NCBI GenBank assembly: GCA_018817385.1
Contig: JAHIUA010000001.1
Coordinates: 22,227-86,226, forward strand
Direction: 5' to 3'
DNA length: 64,000 nt
Source: Pseudomonadota bacterium
GTDB taxonomy: Bacteria > Desulfobacterota > Desulfobulbia > Desulfobulbales > Desulfocapsaceae
Shown here: piece after piece, positions 18,410 through 28,474 of the stretch
How the letters are laid out: each line of letters starts with the position of its first letter
Numbering within the stretch: position 1 is the stretch's first letter
Made by a program: the position numbers and the translations under genes
Notes under the pieces: model-generated
Seen by the model: only the letters and a program-made list of their open reading frames with translations
Databases searched by the model: none
What the model was told of the DNA's origin: nothing

Positions 18410-19076
18410 AACCTTTTCCTTTATTTTACGGACAGATACATCCATTAATAAGAAATGCCTCGTACTGATAGCATTGAATTCCGAGGAAGATTTATTGAAA
18501 AGACAGGTAAACTCAAGGCGTTGGCTCAAAAGCGAGATGAGACGAATTCGCTTTCCAGTGGAAAAGCAGAACTGACAAAAACAGGTATTCCCTTGCCCAA
18601 CCGGTATTGGATATGCTCTGGATTGCTCTTTGAAGACGAGCGTTACTTTCCTTCTACTGCCACCACTCTCTCAGCACTAAGAAGGCAACAACCACACCTC
18701 ACTCCACCTCCGACCCAAACCAGCAAAAACATACAATACAACCACCGATACAGCAAGTTAAAAAACATAGCTCCATCAAAGCCTTGAGAAAGAACAGAGT
18801 TATTCAATTCCTCTCCTGAAGGTAACCGCAATCACGGCTTGGCCAGACATGGCTGGCCCTGAACGAGTGAGGTGGTATAGAAAAAGTGGAGACAAAATTA
18901 AGAGCAGATAGAATACGCTGAAGAAGTGTTCATATGAAAAAGACTAACCGGGAAAGGTATCTGTGTAAGGTTTCCACATCAGCCCTTAAGGGAGAGGCGG
19001 CAGCGAAGGGAAGAGAGGGGATAAGGCAATGTTCAACAAACTAGCAAGATGCTGCAAGAGGTCAGCCGTTCTTCAA
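18410..19076. other. intergenic, nothing firmly recognised
   Basis: This 667-bp stretch holds no supported gene. Short frames here lack ribosome-binding sites and family resemblance. A small inverted repeat GGCCAG-N6-CTGGCC at 18841-18858 has no poly-T tail and no clear role. Confidence 0.5.
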
Positions 19077-21539
19077 TCACATCATTTGAAAATAGGACTC
19101 AACCAGTTGTTCAACCATATCGACATCCTGGAGTCGCATGTCCATCTGTTTTGTGACTCCCAGGAGCTTGCCAAGGGACTCGATACGTTCCAGGAGTACC
19201 TGCGATGAGATACCGCTTATTCGGGCATCGAGGAGATCGCCTTTGCACTCCACAGCGAAACCAAGGCGGGTCAACACCTTGGTCAAAAAGAGGATACGCA
19301 GCTCACGGCCATCAAAAGCCCCCCCGCCTCCGGCAAAACGCATCGTACAATAACTGGTAGCAAGCTCTGGTTCACAAAGGGCATCCACCACGGTGAAGTG
19401 ATAGCCAAAACGAATATTCATGTTCAAATAGTCTTTTCCCAGGACGGCATAACTGGCAGAATCCGCACTGCTCTGGAAGGCAAAGGCATCACTCATAGCC
19501 AGTCGGTCATAGCCTTTCCAGTCGTAATAGACCTGATCACCCCAGCTGATATCAGAATGACTCAGGCCCTTCCACAGAGCCTGAAAAGGAGTTGAACACA
19601 CCTGATCAACAGTGAGACTATCAAGACCGGCCGCACTTTTTTCCAGACCGCCATCCACATCCACAAGGTAAACCTCAAAGGGCAAAGAGGTCTGCAACTG
19701 TTTCTTTCTCCCTCCCCTGCTCCCCTGCCGCCCACCAATGGAAAACATGGTTTGCACTGCCATTTCATGGGCAAAGCGAATAATGTCGTGGAAGGAACGA
19801 CAGGATTCAGGGGTAAACTCCTTGGCGTGCGGATCAACAAGTTTCAGGGGAGTGATAAAATCCAGAACAGATCGTAGTTTGCGATAGAAAGGAAGATCCT
19901 TCTCACGCTCATATGCCGGAACCGTTTTCTCCAAGGCAATATTTTCGCCGGGATATACCGCCAGGCCATCTGCAGAGACGGTCACCACCTTTCCGTGTTC
20001 AAGACAGTTGATATCCTGGCCGACACCAAGCAACAGCGGCACGCCAAACTCTCTGCAGACAGTAGCAAAATGTCCTGCCGCACTGCCCAGTTCTGCCACC
20101 ACAGCATTGACCTGATGCAGTACACTCACATACCCCGGCAGGGTTTCGCGAATAACCAGGACAGAACCTGGAGTCATTTTTTCCAGGGAATGCTCCGAAT
20201 CAAGACACCAGGCCTTGCCGCTCCCGACTCCGGATGCAGCCATGACACCGCCACAGAACAGTGGCTCAACAGGACTCTTCATGGATGGTGAAGCTGATCT
20301 TTCCTTTGGCCTATAGACCTTTAAAGGCCTGCTTTGGAGGAAGACAAAAAAGCCATCGTCCTCCATGGCCCACTCAATGTCCTGTGCCCTTGCAAAATAT
20401 CTTTCAATCGCAAGTCCCTTTTCACTGAGGTTGAGCAACTGCGACTCTGTCAATGATTGGTCCTTGCTTTCCCTGCTGCTGGTACTGCAATGGAGGAGAC
20501 GATTTCTGCTCTTTTCAACAGTAAAAACATCCGGAATCAAGGTTCCGCTGACCACAGAATCTCCCAGGCCCCTTGCCGCATGGACAAACAATTTTTCCTC
20601 CTCGACACCTGCAGGATCAGCGGTATAAATCACCCCAGCCGACCGGGCTTCAACCATCTCCAAGACCATCACCGCCATTGGTGTCTCTTCATCACTGAGC
20701 CCGCAATGTATCCGATAAGCCAAGGCTTCCGGGCTGTATTTACTGCTGAGAACTTCAAGATATGCAGTGAGAAGGCCCTCCGCTTTCACATTCAGACAGC
20801 TCGTATACTGACCTGCAAAGGAACAGTGCCCATCCTCACTGAGCGCACTGGAGCGTACGGCGAGGAGCTGACCTCCCCGCTGTTCTTTCATCAGCCTGGC
20901 AAGGGCAATGTGGATACCATTTTCTATATCCTGCGGGACATCAGCCGCCCTGATCAAGGCGACAAGCTTTGCCGAAATCTGCTGTAAGGAGTCGACTGCC
21001 TGCAGATCTATTTCGCTGAGCAACACATTAATGTCCGAACGGAGATCGTTGTACTCGATCAGATAGGAAAAGCTATTCGTTGTAATGACAAAACCGGAGG
21101 GAATCGTCAGGTCAAGGAAACGGGCCAGCTCGACCAGGTTGGTCGTTTTGGAACCTGCAATTTCAGGAGGAATTGTTTCTTCTGTCAACAAAAGGACAAA
21201 GGGAGGCCCAAAACTGAGTGCTGGAGGGGCCATGAGAAAACGGCAATAAAAATCAAACTTGCGAAAATATGCCGCCAAGGTGACAAAAGAGCCGGGCGCC
21301 ATCTCGCCAAGGCTCCTGACCATCCCTTCTACACTCTCAGCCAAGGCATCATATCTCAAAGCAATTCTGGCAAAGTCCTCCTTCTTCCCCTGATAGTAGA
21401 GGCTTTCGAACTCTGCCATCAACTCATGACTGCGACTGTCAAAGGCCAACAGCCTCTGAAAGGCGTCATAGGTTTGCCGCAGTACCGCACCCGGTGCGAA
21501 AAACCTGTACGTCCAATATGTAAAAAGATTCATTGACAT
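19077..21539 (-). CDS. PEP-synthase-like dikinase with a non-standard C-terminus
   Basis: About 820 residues if it starts at the ATG at 21539 (MSMNLFTYWTYR); the frame is open back to 21620 and no start has a convincing ribosome-binding site. After about 120 residues of unique sequence there is a PEP synthase ATP-grasp domain (AGSKTTNLVELARFL, LAVRSSALSEDG, AQDIEWAMEDDGFFVFLQSRP). A swivelling phosphohistidine domain follows, with the catalytic histidine kept in SAAGHFATVCREFGVP. The remaining about 290 residues do not resemble the PEP/pyruvate-binding TIM barrel that PEP synthase and PPDK carry, so it may phosphorylate something else, as rifampin phosphotransferase-like enzymes do. A basic stretch (GGRQGSRGGRKKQ) lies in that C-terminal part. 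The gene stands alone. Confidence 0.8.
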   Translation of the reverse strand: MSMNLFTYWTYRFFAPGAVLRQTYDAFQRLLAFDSRSHELMAEFESLYYQGKKEDFARIALRYDALAESVEGMVRSLGEMAPGSFVTLAAYFRKFDFYCRFLMAPPALSFGPPFVLLLTEETIPPEIAGSKTTNLVELARFLDLTIPSGFVITTNSFSYLIEYNDLRSDINVLLSEIDLQAVDSLQQISAKLVALIRAADVPQDIENGIHIALARLMKEQRGGQLLAVRSSALSEDGHCSFAGQYTSCLNVKAEGLLTAYLEVLSSKYSPEALAYRIHCGLSDEETPMAVMVLEMVEARSAGVIYTADPAGVEEEKLFVHAARGLGDSVVSGTLIPDVFTVEKSRNRLLHCSTSSRESKDQSLTESQLLNLSEKGLAIERYFARAQDIEWAMEDDGFFVFLQSRPLKVYRPKERSASPSMKSPVEPLFCGGVMAASGVGSGKAWCLDSEHSLEKMTPGSVLVIRETLPGYVSVLHQVNAVVAELGSAAGHFATVCREFGVPLLLGVGQDINCLEHGKVVTVSADGLAVYPGENIALEKTVPAYEREKDLPFYRKLRSVLDFITPLKLVDPHAKEFTPESCRSFHDIIRFAHEMAVQTMFSIGGRQGSRGGRKKQLQTSLPFEVYLVDVDGGLEKSAAGLDSLTVDQVCSTPFQALWKGLSHSDISWGDQVYYDWKGYDRLAMSDAFAFQSSADSASYAVLGKDYLNMNIRFGYHFTVVDALCEPELATSYCTMRFAGGGGAFDGRELRILFLTKVLTRLGFAVECKGDLLDARISGISSQVLLERIESLGKLLGVTKQMDMRLQDVDMVEQLVESYFQMM

Positions 21540-21773
21540 TGGCTGGCCACTGAGACAATCGAAATCGAGGATGGAGAGACAAGCTCTCCAAATGATATCG
21601 TTTCCCATAAAGAATAGCAAGGCATCTCACCGGCGCCATTTGTTTTGCTGGCAGCTCAAGCAACACAGCAAAAGAGGATGGAGAAATTGCTATTGGCCCC
21701 GGGAACAAAAATCTGATACCATACCTAAAAGTGCAAAAAAGGTGGCAATCGTGAAAAGATTTTTTAGGTTTTT

Positions 21774-23531
21774 ATGAAAATAACTTCTGGACTGAACAAA
21801 CAGATCTTTCTGGCCATGGCCGTGGCCGGGCTTTTCCCTCTGTTGGTTATGGCCTTTCAAAATAACTATTTTGCCCGACAAACCATTGAAAATGGTGAGA
21901 AAGATCATCTTGCCTTTTCCCTGCGCTCCCGCCAGCTCTGGCTGCGAACCTGGGTGAGTCATACCCGCCAGGATTTTTATCACCTGGCCTTTGATACTGA
22001 TGCCAGCAAGGACCTGAGGGACGAAGAGATGTTTCTTCAGACGGCCAAGAAACTTTTCAAGGGCCATCTCACCTATCGCTCCATCAGCCTCTATCGACCC
22101 GACTGGTCACTGATCATTCGCTATCCCGAAGGCTTCAAGGAGGAGGTGCAATCCCCTTCGAAGGCGTATCGGAAAAAACTCCAGGCTCCAGGTTCACTGT
22201 TTGTTGTGGATGAAGACTATCTCAATGTCGGCAAGGAGGTTATCCTGCCGGTGGGTCAGGGAATACTCAACCAGCAAGGCAGGATCGGTGCATTCCTGGT
22301 AGCCGAAATCAACCTCAGCCGGTCTCTGAACCGCATTCTGGCTGACAACTCTGATCTCAATTCCGGAGGCAGCTATATTCTGGCCTCAGAGGCAGGAAAA
22401 ATCCTCTATCGGGCACCACTCTCCGGCAATGAGACTGCGTCAACGGAGTGCACCTGGAACAGTGTCCCCATCCAGGTACTGACCAGTCCTTCCTGGGAAG
22501 TACACAAAATCAAGAATTGTTATGAAAATGAGGCCTATTTCATCACTGCTCCCATCCCTGAATTCAAATGGCTGCTCATAAGTCAGTTCGAAACCGGCAG
22601 CGCCCTCCAGCAATTTAAAAAATATATCTATTATGGGCTCGTCACGGCCTTTTTTACCTTAATGATCCTTATGCTGCTAGCTCAGAACCTCTCAAGACGT
22701 CTCGCCGCCCCTCTTGATGAACTCACCCGAGTTGCCCGACAAATCAGTGTTGGCCAAAACAATGAGCGACTGCCACCCTTTAAGGAAGAATATGTCCAGG
22801 AGGTGGGCGTGGCCTTTAACGCCATGATGGATGCTCTGGAGAAACAGCAACAATCCATCATCCAAAGCACCACCCTCAGTACGGTTGGCAAGATGAGTTC
22901 AAGCCTGGTACACGAGATGCGCAACCCTCTCTCCTCCATCAAAATCAACCTCCAGGCCATAGCCAGAAAGCTCAAAAAGGACGAGGCCTATAGCGAGATG
23001 GCAACTATTTCGCTTATGCAGGTCAGTCGCCTGGAACAGATGTTTAAAGACCTCCTCCAGTTCAGCAAGCCCATTGAGATACACAGGCGACAGATCACTT
23101 TTGCCGAGCTCATGGAAGAGACACTGCCCACCGTAACACCTGAGGCAATGAAGAAAAACATTGAACTGCAGGTAAAGGATGGACTCCAGGATCTCCCCTT
23201 CCAGGCTGACAAGGAAAGCTCCTGTCGGGCCCTTATTAATCTAGTCCAAAATGCCATCCAGTGGTCTGAACCGGCAAGCATCGTTACCATAAGCGGCGAG
23301 CGTCCTCCTGGAAGTGAAGGCGTAACAATCATTCGAGTGGCCGACACAGGACCCGGCCTGCGACCGGAACAGATGGAACGAGTATTTCAGCCCTTTTTCA
23401 CCACCCGTGACCTGGGCACCGGCCTTGGACTGGCAAATGTAAAAAAAGTTATGGATTACCAGGGTGGATCAGTTCTTGCTAGAAACAACCCCGATGGGGG
23501 AGCAAGTTTTTCACTTATCTTTAAGGATTAA
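21774..23531 (+). CDS. membrane sensor histidine kinase with HAMP domain
   Basis: 585 residues. Membrane spans at about 10-28 and 284-304 enclose a periplasmic sensor of about 255 residues with a Cache-like layout. HAMP (about 305-360), HisKA with His380 in SLVHEMRNPLSS, and HATPase_c with NLVQNAIQW, DTGPGLRP and GTGLGLANV follow. It should phosphorylate the NtrC-type regulator whose gene starts 6 bp after its stop. It is the first gene of a five-gene operon. The upstream gene is divergent, so a promoter must lie between 21621 and 21773, but I could not fix one; an inverted repeat ACCTAAAA...TTTTAGGT flanks part of that gap. Confidence 0.9.
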   Translation: MKITSGLNKQIFLAMAVAGLFPLLVMAFQNNYFARQTIENGEKDHLAFSLRSRQLWLRTWVSHTRQDFYHLAFDTDASKDLRDEEMFLQTAKKLFKGHLTYRSISLYRPDWSLIIRYPEGFKEEVQSPSKAYRKKLQAPGSLFVVDEDYLNVGKEVILPVGQGILNQQGRIGAFLVAEINLSRSLNRILADNSDLNSGGSYILASEAGKILYRAPLSGNETASTECTWNSVPIQVLTSPSWEVHKIKNCYENEAYFITAPIPEFKWLLISQFETGSALQQFKKYIYYGLVTAFFTLMILMLLAQNLSRRLAAPLDELTRVARQISVGQNNERLPPFKEEYVQEVGVAFNAMMDALEKQQQSIIQSTTLSTVGKMSSSLVHEMRNPLSSIKINLQAIARKLKKDEAYSEMATISLMQVSRLEQMFKDLLQFSKPIEIHRRQITFAELMEETLPTVTPEAMKKNIELQVKDGLQDLPFQADKESSCRALINLVQNAIQWSEPASIVTISGERPPGSEGVTIIRVADTGPGLRPEQMERVFQPFFTTRDLGTGLGLANVKKVMDYQGGSVLARNNPDGGASFSLIFKD

Positions 23532-23537
23532 GGAATA

Positions 23538-24884
23538 ATGATCAAAATTCTTATCATCGATGATGATCTGGCCCTGGCCAGATCCCTGGAAATTCAACTC
23601 AAGGCAGAAAGTCACCTGGTCGCTGTGGCCCATAATGTCTCGGATGGCATGGTCGCGCTGGGAGAGATGGTTCCTGACCTGGTACTCCTGGACCTCAACC
23701 TTCCTGATGAACACGGTCTGAAGGCGTTACCGGCTATTCTGAACAATCTGCCTGGCGTGACAGTGGTTATCATGACAGGGAACACGGAGAACAGTGAGGC
23801 CGTTGATGCCATGCGTGACGGGGCCTTTGACTATCTGCGCAAACCCTTAGACCTTGACGAACTGTTGCAGATGGCCGTCAAAGTGGAATCATTAAAGAAA
23901 AAAAAAAGCTGCAAAGAGGAGACAGAGGAAGAGCCAGCCACCAACGTATTCCCTTTGCAAATGATCGGTTCTGACCGAAAAATCATCAATGTCCACAAGC
24001 AGATAGGCCTCCTGGCTCGCAACAAAATAACTGTTTTGATCACCGGCGAATCAGGCACCGGTAAAGAGCTGGTGGCCCGTATTCTCCATGAAGCCTCGGC
24101 TCCTGATCAGCCATTCGTGGCCATCAACTGTTCCGCCTTTGTTCCCACCCTCCTTGAAAGCGAACTCTTCGGTTATGAAAAAGGGGCCTTTACCGGTGCG
24201 AATCAGGCCAAGGAAGGAAAACTGGAATTTGCTGCTCAGGGGACGGTTTTTCTCGATGAGATAGGGGACATGTCTCTTGATCTGCAGAGCAAACTGCTTC
24301 GAGTCCTTCAGGAGGATGAATTTGTCCGGGTGGGAGGGCTCAAGACCCAGACGTTGAGGGCACGGATCGTGGCGGCAACCCACCGTAATCTTGAGAAAAT
24401 GGTCAGAGAAGCCACATTCCGAAAGGATCTCTTTTACCGGCTCAATGTGGTAAGCATCGAAGTCCCTCCCCTGCGAGAGCGACGGGGCGATATCGACCCT
24501 CTGGCATCTCACCTTCTGGCCAAGATTGCCCACAAGATGAAATGTCAACCGCTGCACCTGAGCACTGCCAGCCGTCTGAAGCTCCGAAGCGGCAATTGGC
24601 CTGGCAACGTCCGTGAACTCGAAAATACCCTGATTCGGGCCACGGTTCTGGTCCATGGTCAGGAGATCGATGCCGATGACCTGCTCATGCAACAGGAGGA
24701 CAATCAGGAGCAAGCGCTCAAACCTGTAAGCGGCACCCTGGCTGCCACCGAAAAGATGTATATAAGCCAGGCCCTGGCCGAGCATAACTGGAATATTACC
24801 CATACCGCCCTCACCCTCGATGTTTCCCCCACCACCCTCCGAAAAAAAATCACTGATTATCACCTGAAACGGGCTGAATGCTGA
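23538..24884 (+). CDS. sigma-54-dependent NtrC-family response regulator
   Basis: 448 residues. The receiver domain has D9/D10 and phospho-acceptor D52 in LVLLDLNLPDEHG. The AAA+ activator domain has Walker A GESGTGKE, the sigma-54 contact loop GAFTGA intact (ESELFGYEKGAFTGAN), Walker B GTVFLDEIGDM and the arginine-finger region FRKDLFYRLNV. The C-terminal Fis-type helix-turn-helix ends in NWNITHTALTLDVSPTTLRKKI. It activates RpoN promoters on phosphorylation, presumably by the adjacent kinase. The sigma-54-type promoter at 28508, just after this operon, is a plausible target. Its stop overlaps the next start. Confidence 0.93.
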   Translation: MIKILIIDDDLALARSLEIQLKAESHLVAVAHNVSDGMVALGEMVPDLVLLDLNLPDEHGLKALPAILNNLPGVTVVIMTGNTENSEAVDAMRDGAFDYLRKPLDLDELLQMAVKVESLKKKKSCKEETEEEPATNVFPLQMIGSDRKIINVHKQIGLLARNKITVLITGESGTGKELVARILHEASAPDQPFVAINCSAFVPTLLESELFGYEKGAFTGANQAKEGKLEFAAQGTVFLDEIGDMSLDLQSKLLRVLQEDEFVRVGGLKTQTLRARIVAATHRNLEKMVREATFRKDLFYRLNVVSIEVPPLRERRGDIDPLASHLLAKIAHKMKCQPLHLSTASRLKLRSGNWPGNVRELENTLIRATVLVHGQEIDADDLLMQQEDNQEQALKPVSGTLAATEKMYISQALAEHNWNITHTALTLDVSPTTLRKKITDYHLKRAEC

Positions 24885-26095
24885 TGACGTTCTCCCCTTT
24901 CCCCTCTATAAAGGCACAGATCTTCTCCCTTGCATTCCTCTTATGGATGCTCTTCCCCTCCCTTCTTTGTGCTATTAATTTGGCAAGTGATAAGGTACAG
25001 TTACATGGATTTCTAACCCAGGGATACATGGAGAGCAAAGAGAATAATTTTCTCGGGGATAGCGAAGATGGCACCTTTCGCTTCACTGAAATAGGCCTCA
25101 ACATCAATGCCCATCTGACAGATAACTTTCGTGTTGGCGGACAGGCCCTGTATTGTCATCTGCCGGCCGACGACAAGGGCAAGGTCCGTGCCGACTGGCT
25201 GGTGGCGGAGTATCATATTATCGACCCCTTTGGCCTGCGACTGGGCAAGATCAAAATGCCCATGGGCCTCTACAATATGGAGCGTGATTCCGACTTCCTC
25301 CGCCCTCTCATCTTTCTTCCGCAATCCATCTATGACGAAACCCGCCGAGATTCCTGGCAGGCTCATTGGGGGGGGGAAATGTATGGCAATCTGCTCCTGA
25401 GCAAATGGGGAGACCTTGATTACCAGCTCTTTGGCGGCCGCATTCAATATGACGATGATTCCCTGGCCACCCTTGCTGGCAGCGAGATTGTCAATCGCTA
25501 CAACAAGGAAAATTCACTGCATCTCAGTACAGATGATCTGAGCCGACAGAATAATTATGTGTATGGGGCGGCACTGTTTTTCAACCCCTCACTCGAAGGA
25601 TTGCGCGGTGCCTTGACCTTTCTGGCCCTGGATGACGAGTTGTGGCTCCATGAAACCCTGGTGAACAGCCTGCAGGTCAGAAGCAAACTGGTCGCCTCTG
25701 TGGAGTATTCCTGGCAACAGCTCAGTATGGCTGCCGAATACAGTGAAACTGACCGCAGGCAGGAGCAGTTCAATATCGTGACCCTGGATGGCGCCTCCCA
25801 AGCCTGGTATCTGCTCCTGAGTTACTCTCCCACAGAGACCTTGACCGTTTCCCTACTCTATGACGAGTACTATCGACTCAAAAACAGCCGTCACGAGCCA
25901 GCGGGTCCCATGAACCTCTACCCCTGGCGTAAGGACCTGGGTGTTTCCTTACGCTATGACATTTCTGAAAGCTGGACCTTTAAGGCCGAGTGGCACACCA
26001 TCGACGGCACGGCCTTCTACATGGGGTATTTCAATCCTCAGGGTGCTGAACGCTACTGGCAGTATGGGGCCCTGAAACTCTCCTTTAATTTTTAG
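24878..26095 (+). CDS. outer-membrane beta-barrel (porin-like) protein
   Basis: 405 residues. A signal peptide (about 10-32, ending SLLCA) precedes alternating beta-strand sequence rich in aromatic residues, with motifs such as FRVGGQALY, GLRLGKIKMPMGLYN and VSLRYDISESWTFKAEWH, ending in LKLSFNF. A terminal phenylalanine is the outer-membrane-insertion signature. The GKIKMPMGLYN part resembles phosphate-type porins and the alginate-export porin superfamily, but the substrate is unknown. The ATG overlaps the regulator stop by 7 bp, so it is co-expressed with the two-component pair. Confidence 0.85.
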   Translation: MLMTFSPFPSIKAQIFSLAFLLWMLFPSLLCAINLASDKVQLHGFLTQGYMESKENNFLGDSEDGTFRFTEIGLNINAHLTDNFRVGGQALYCHLPADDKGKVRADWLVAEYHIIDPFGLRLGKIKMPMGLYNMERDSDFLRPLIFLPQSIYDETRRDSWQAHWGGEMYGNLLLSKWGDLDYQLFGGRIQYDDDSLATLAGSEIVNRYNKENSLHLSTDDLSRQNNYVYGAALFFNPSLEGLRGALTFLALDDELWLHETLVNSLQVRSKLVASVEYSWQQLSMAAEYSETDRRQEQFNIVTLDGASQAWYLLLSYSPTETLTVSLLYDEYYRLKNSRHEPAGPMNLYPWRKDLGVSLRYDISESWTFKAEWHTIDGTAFYMGYFNPQGAERYWQYGALKLSFNF

Positions 26096-26097
26096 AT

Positions 26098-26544
26098 ATG
26101 ACAATGAATTTAAAAAGGAGAATAGGCGCCCTCGTTCTGGCAATATGGCTCATTGCCGCAGGGGCAGAGGGGGCTGAACCCCTTGCTGGTTTTGTGATGG
26201 TGGTCAATGTTCAGAATGAGATCAGCACCATCAGCCGTAAGGAGGTAGAACTCATCTTCCTCAATAAAAAACGAAGCTGGCCCGATGGGACAAAAATAAG
26301 CGTCCTGATTAACGAAAATCTCACAGTCGCCGACTCTTTCTGTCAGACGGCCCTGAAAAGATCAGCACATCAATTTCTGATCTTTCGCAAAAAAATGTTA
26401 TTCCGCGGCCAGGGAATGCCGCCCCCCACCCTCAATACGGACAAAGAGGTGATCGCATTTGTGGTCGGGCATTCGGGGAGTATCAGCTACGTCAGTCCAG
26501 AGGCCGTAACGCCGGCAGTGAAGGTTGTCCCGATTACCCAATAG
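26098..26544 (+). CDS. small periplasmic PBP-like (PstS-related) protein
   Basis: 148 residues with a signal peptide (about 1-25, ending GAEGAE). The mature part has the EISTISRKEVELIFLNKKRSW motif and closes with a HSGSISYVSPE segment, a pattern found in small phosphate-ABC-transporter substrate-binding-like proteins. It is half the size of a true PstS, so it likely serves as a sensor or accessory rather than a transporter subunit. It starts 2 bp after the porin gene and lies 8 bp before the diguanylate cyclase, so it may sense a periplasmic ligand for the operon. Confidence 0.8.
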   Translation: MTMNLKRRIGALVLAIWLIAAGAEGAEPLAGFVMVVNVQNEISTISRKEVELIFLNKKRSWPDGTKISVLINENLTVADSFCQTALKRSAHQFLIFRKKMLFRGQGMPPPTLNTDKEVIAFVVGHSGSISYVSPEAVTPAVKVVPITQ

Positions 26545-26552
26545 GTCCCGGC

Positions 26553-28226
26553 ATGAATATTCTCCGTAACATTCGCAGTAAAATATGGGCCTGTGGCAGC
26601 GTAGCACTCCTCAGTTATCTTACTGCCACCCTGGCTACCACCTGGGTGAATTACGAGACAAAAAGATCCATCATCCATGTGCAACAGATCGACCTACCTC
26701 TCTCTTCAAAAGGGGTTCTTGTACACAGCCTCTTTAACACTCAGAGTGAAGAATACGAAAACGGCCTCCTCACCGGCGAACAGGGAGATGTTCAACAGGC
26801 CAATATACTCCACGAGCAGATAGCACCCCTCCTGGATGAGCTGGTGCGACTGGTAAATACCAGGCATAATGACCTCTATCCTACTATCATTTCTCTACGG
26901 GACGACTACAATAATTACTTCGTCATGGCCTCTCAGTATTATATGGAAGCGGTACAGAAGGGTGATATCTTTGCCTCCCGCAATGAAGTGCATCAACTTG
27001 GAAAACTGCAGGCCGACCTTATTACCCAATTCCAAGAGATTACCGGCAAGCTGCAGGAGATGATTGTCACTGATCTTGAGAGAAACAACGACCGTATCGA
27101 TCGTTACACCCACTTACTCCATATCTTTTTCATCCTCTTTCTCATTCTCACTGTTGTGGTGAGTAACTGGCTAGCCAATAAAGAAATCATTGCCCCTCTG
27201 GGGAAGATCAAAACGATGATAAGTGAGTTCAGTCGTGGCCAAACGATCGAAAAGCCACAGAGCAGTGCCAGGGGTGACGAGATCCAGGAACTGGCACGCT
27301 CTTTCTGGGAGATGACTCGCGAACTGCGACTCATAACTGTCTCTCGGGACTATGTAGACAACATCATCAACAACATGACAGATTCACTTATTATTTTAAA
27401 CCCAGACCTGACCATTGAAACAGCCAACCATGCAACGTTGGAGCTCCTTCATTTCTCAAAGGAGGAATTGGCAGGGTGCTCCTTCCTCAATATTTTCAGC
27501 CATCCTGAGGAGACCATTATTGATTCCCTCTTTCATGGCTTTCTCGAGGGCAAGGCCGTTACCAATCTTGAGGCCCTTTACATTGGCTACGATGGTCAGG
27601 TAATTCCAGTCCTGTTTTCGGCCAGCGCCCTCTACCTCCCCGACGGCAGCCTCCAGGGTATTTCCTGTATGGCCCGCGACATCAGCGAACTCAAAGAACA
27701 ACGTGATGAGTTGCAATTTCTGGCCAATTTTGACAAACTTACCGGTCTGCCGAACCGTAATCTCTTTTTTGACCGCCTGACCTCGACCATAAACGAGGCC
27801 AGACGCTACGGTCATCTCTTTGCCCTGTTCTATCTTGATCTCGACAATTTCAAACCCCTCAATGATACCCATGGCCATGAGGCCGGAGACCTCGCCCTGC
27901 AGGAGGTGGCAAGACGCCTGCAGGCGACAGTGCGTGAGTCTGACACTGTCTCCAGACTTGGTGGCGACGAGTTCACCATCATCCTGAACAGGGTTCAAAG
28001 CACTCATGACGCCACAAAGGTGGCCACCAAGATCCTGGAGGTCATTGGCAACCCATTCATAATCCATGGAAAAGAGAATTTCCTCAGAGTCAGTATCGGC
28101 ATCTGTCTCTCCTCCCCGAAGCTCAACTCTGCGGACAAGCTGATAAAAAACGCCGACACAGCCATGTATGCCGCCAAGGCTCAGGGCCGTAACCGTTTCA
28201 TCTTTTCCTCTCCGGATCAGACATAA
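26553..28226 (+). CDS. membrane HAMP-PAS-GGDEF diguanylate cyclase
   Basis: 557 residues. Two membrane spans (about 13-31 and 187-208) flank a helical periplasmic sensor. HAMP (about 209-262), PAS (about 268-380) and GGDEF (about 388-552) follow. The active-site signature is intact (SRLGGDEFTIIL), and an inhibitory-site RxxD (RESD) stands five residues ahead of it, so it should make c-di-GMP with product inhibition. It is the last gene of the kinase-regulator-porin operon. The gene pair of small PBP-like protein plus cyclase suggests a periplasmic signal controls its activity. A strong terminator follows. Confidence 0.92.
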   Translation: MNILRNIRSKIWACGSVALLSYLTATLATTWVNYETKRSIIHVQQIDLPLSSKGVLVHSLFNTQSEEYENGLLTGEQGDVQQANILHEQIAPLLDELVRLVNTRHNDLYPTIISLRDDYNNYFVMASQYYMEAVQKGDIFASRNEVHQLGKLQADLITQFQEITGKLQEMIVTDLERNNDRIDRYTHLLHIFFILFLILTVVVSNWLANKEIIAPLGKIKTMISEFSRGQTIEKPQSSARGDEIQELARSFWEMTRELRLITVSRDYVDNIINNMTDSLIILNPDLTIETANHATLELLHFSKEELAGCSFLNIFSHPEETIIDSLFHGFLEGKAVTNLEALYIGYDGQVIPVLFSASALYLPDGSLQGISCMARDISELKEQRDELQFLANFDKLTGLPNRNLFFDRLTSTINEARRYGHLFALFYLDLDNFKPLNDTHGHEAGDLALQEVARRLQATVRESDTVSRLGGDEFTIILNRVQSTHDATKVATKILEVIGNPFIIHGKENFLRVSIGICLSSPKLNSADKLIKNADTAMYAAKAQGRNRFIFSSPDQT

Positions 28227-28370
28227 CGGTTCCAGCTGGCAACACCTTTCCCCAAAAATAACTCTCCATTTTTCCATCCACACTCGCTTCTCTACTCCCG
28301 AAATTCACCTTTCAGCCACCTGAGTTGCGAAGCTGTTTTTTTCCCAAAAGCACTGCCCAGTTTCTAGGGA

Positions 28371-28418
28371 GTTGGTGACCAGTTTCTGGTCACCAACACA
28401 ATTTTCTCTTTTTTTTCC
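28371..28418 (+). terminator. terminator of the five-gene signalling operon
   Basis: A perfect 11-bp stem (GTTGGTGACCA at 28371-28381 with TGGTCACCAAC at 28387-28397), a 5-nt loop and a tail ACAATTTTCTCTTTTTTTT. It lies about 145 bp after the cyclase stop. Confidence 0.9.
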
Positions 28419-28474
28419 AGTCAATCCTTTTTTTTAAAAAAAGTTATTAGTGTCATTGCAATGAATTGACGTTT

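Noticed and set aside
18643..18831. Hydrophobic 62-codon minus-strand frame
   Set aside because: No ribosome-binding site, no family and no partner gene; low-complexity chance frame is likelier.
18838..18860. Inverted repeat GGCCAG-N6-CTGGCC as terminator
   Set aside because: No poly-T on either strand and no gene end next to it.
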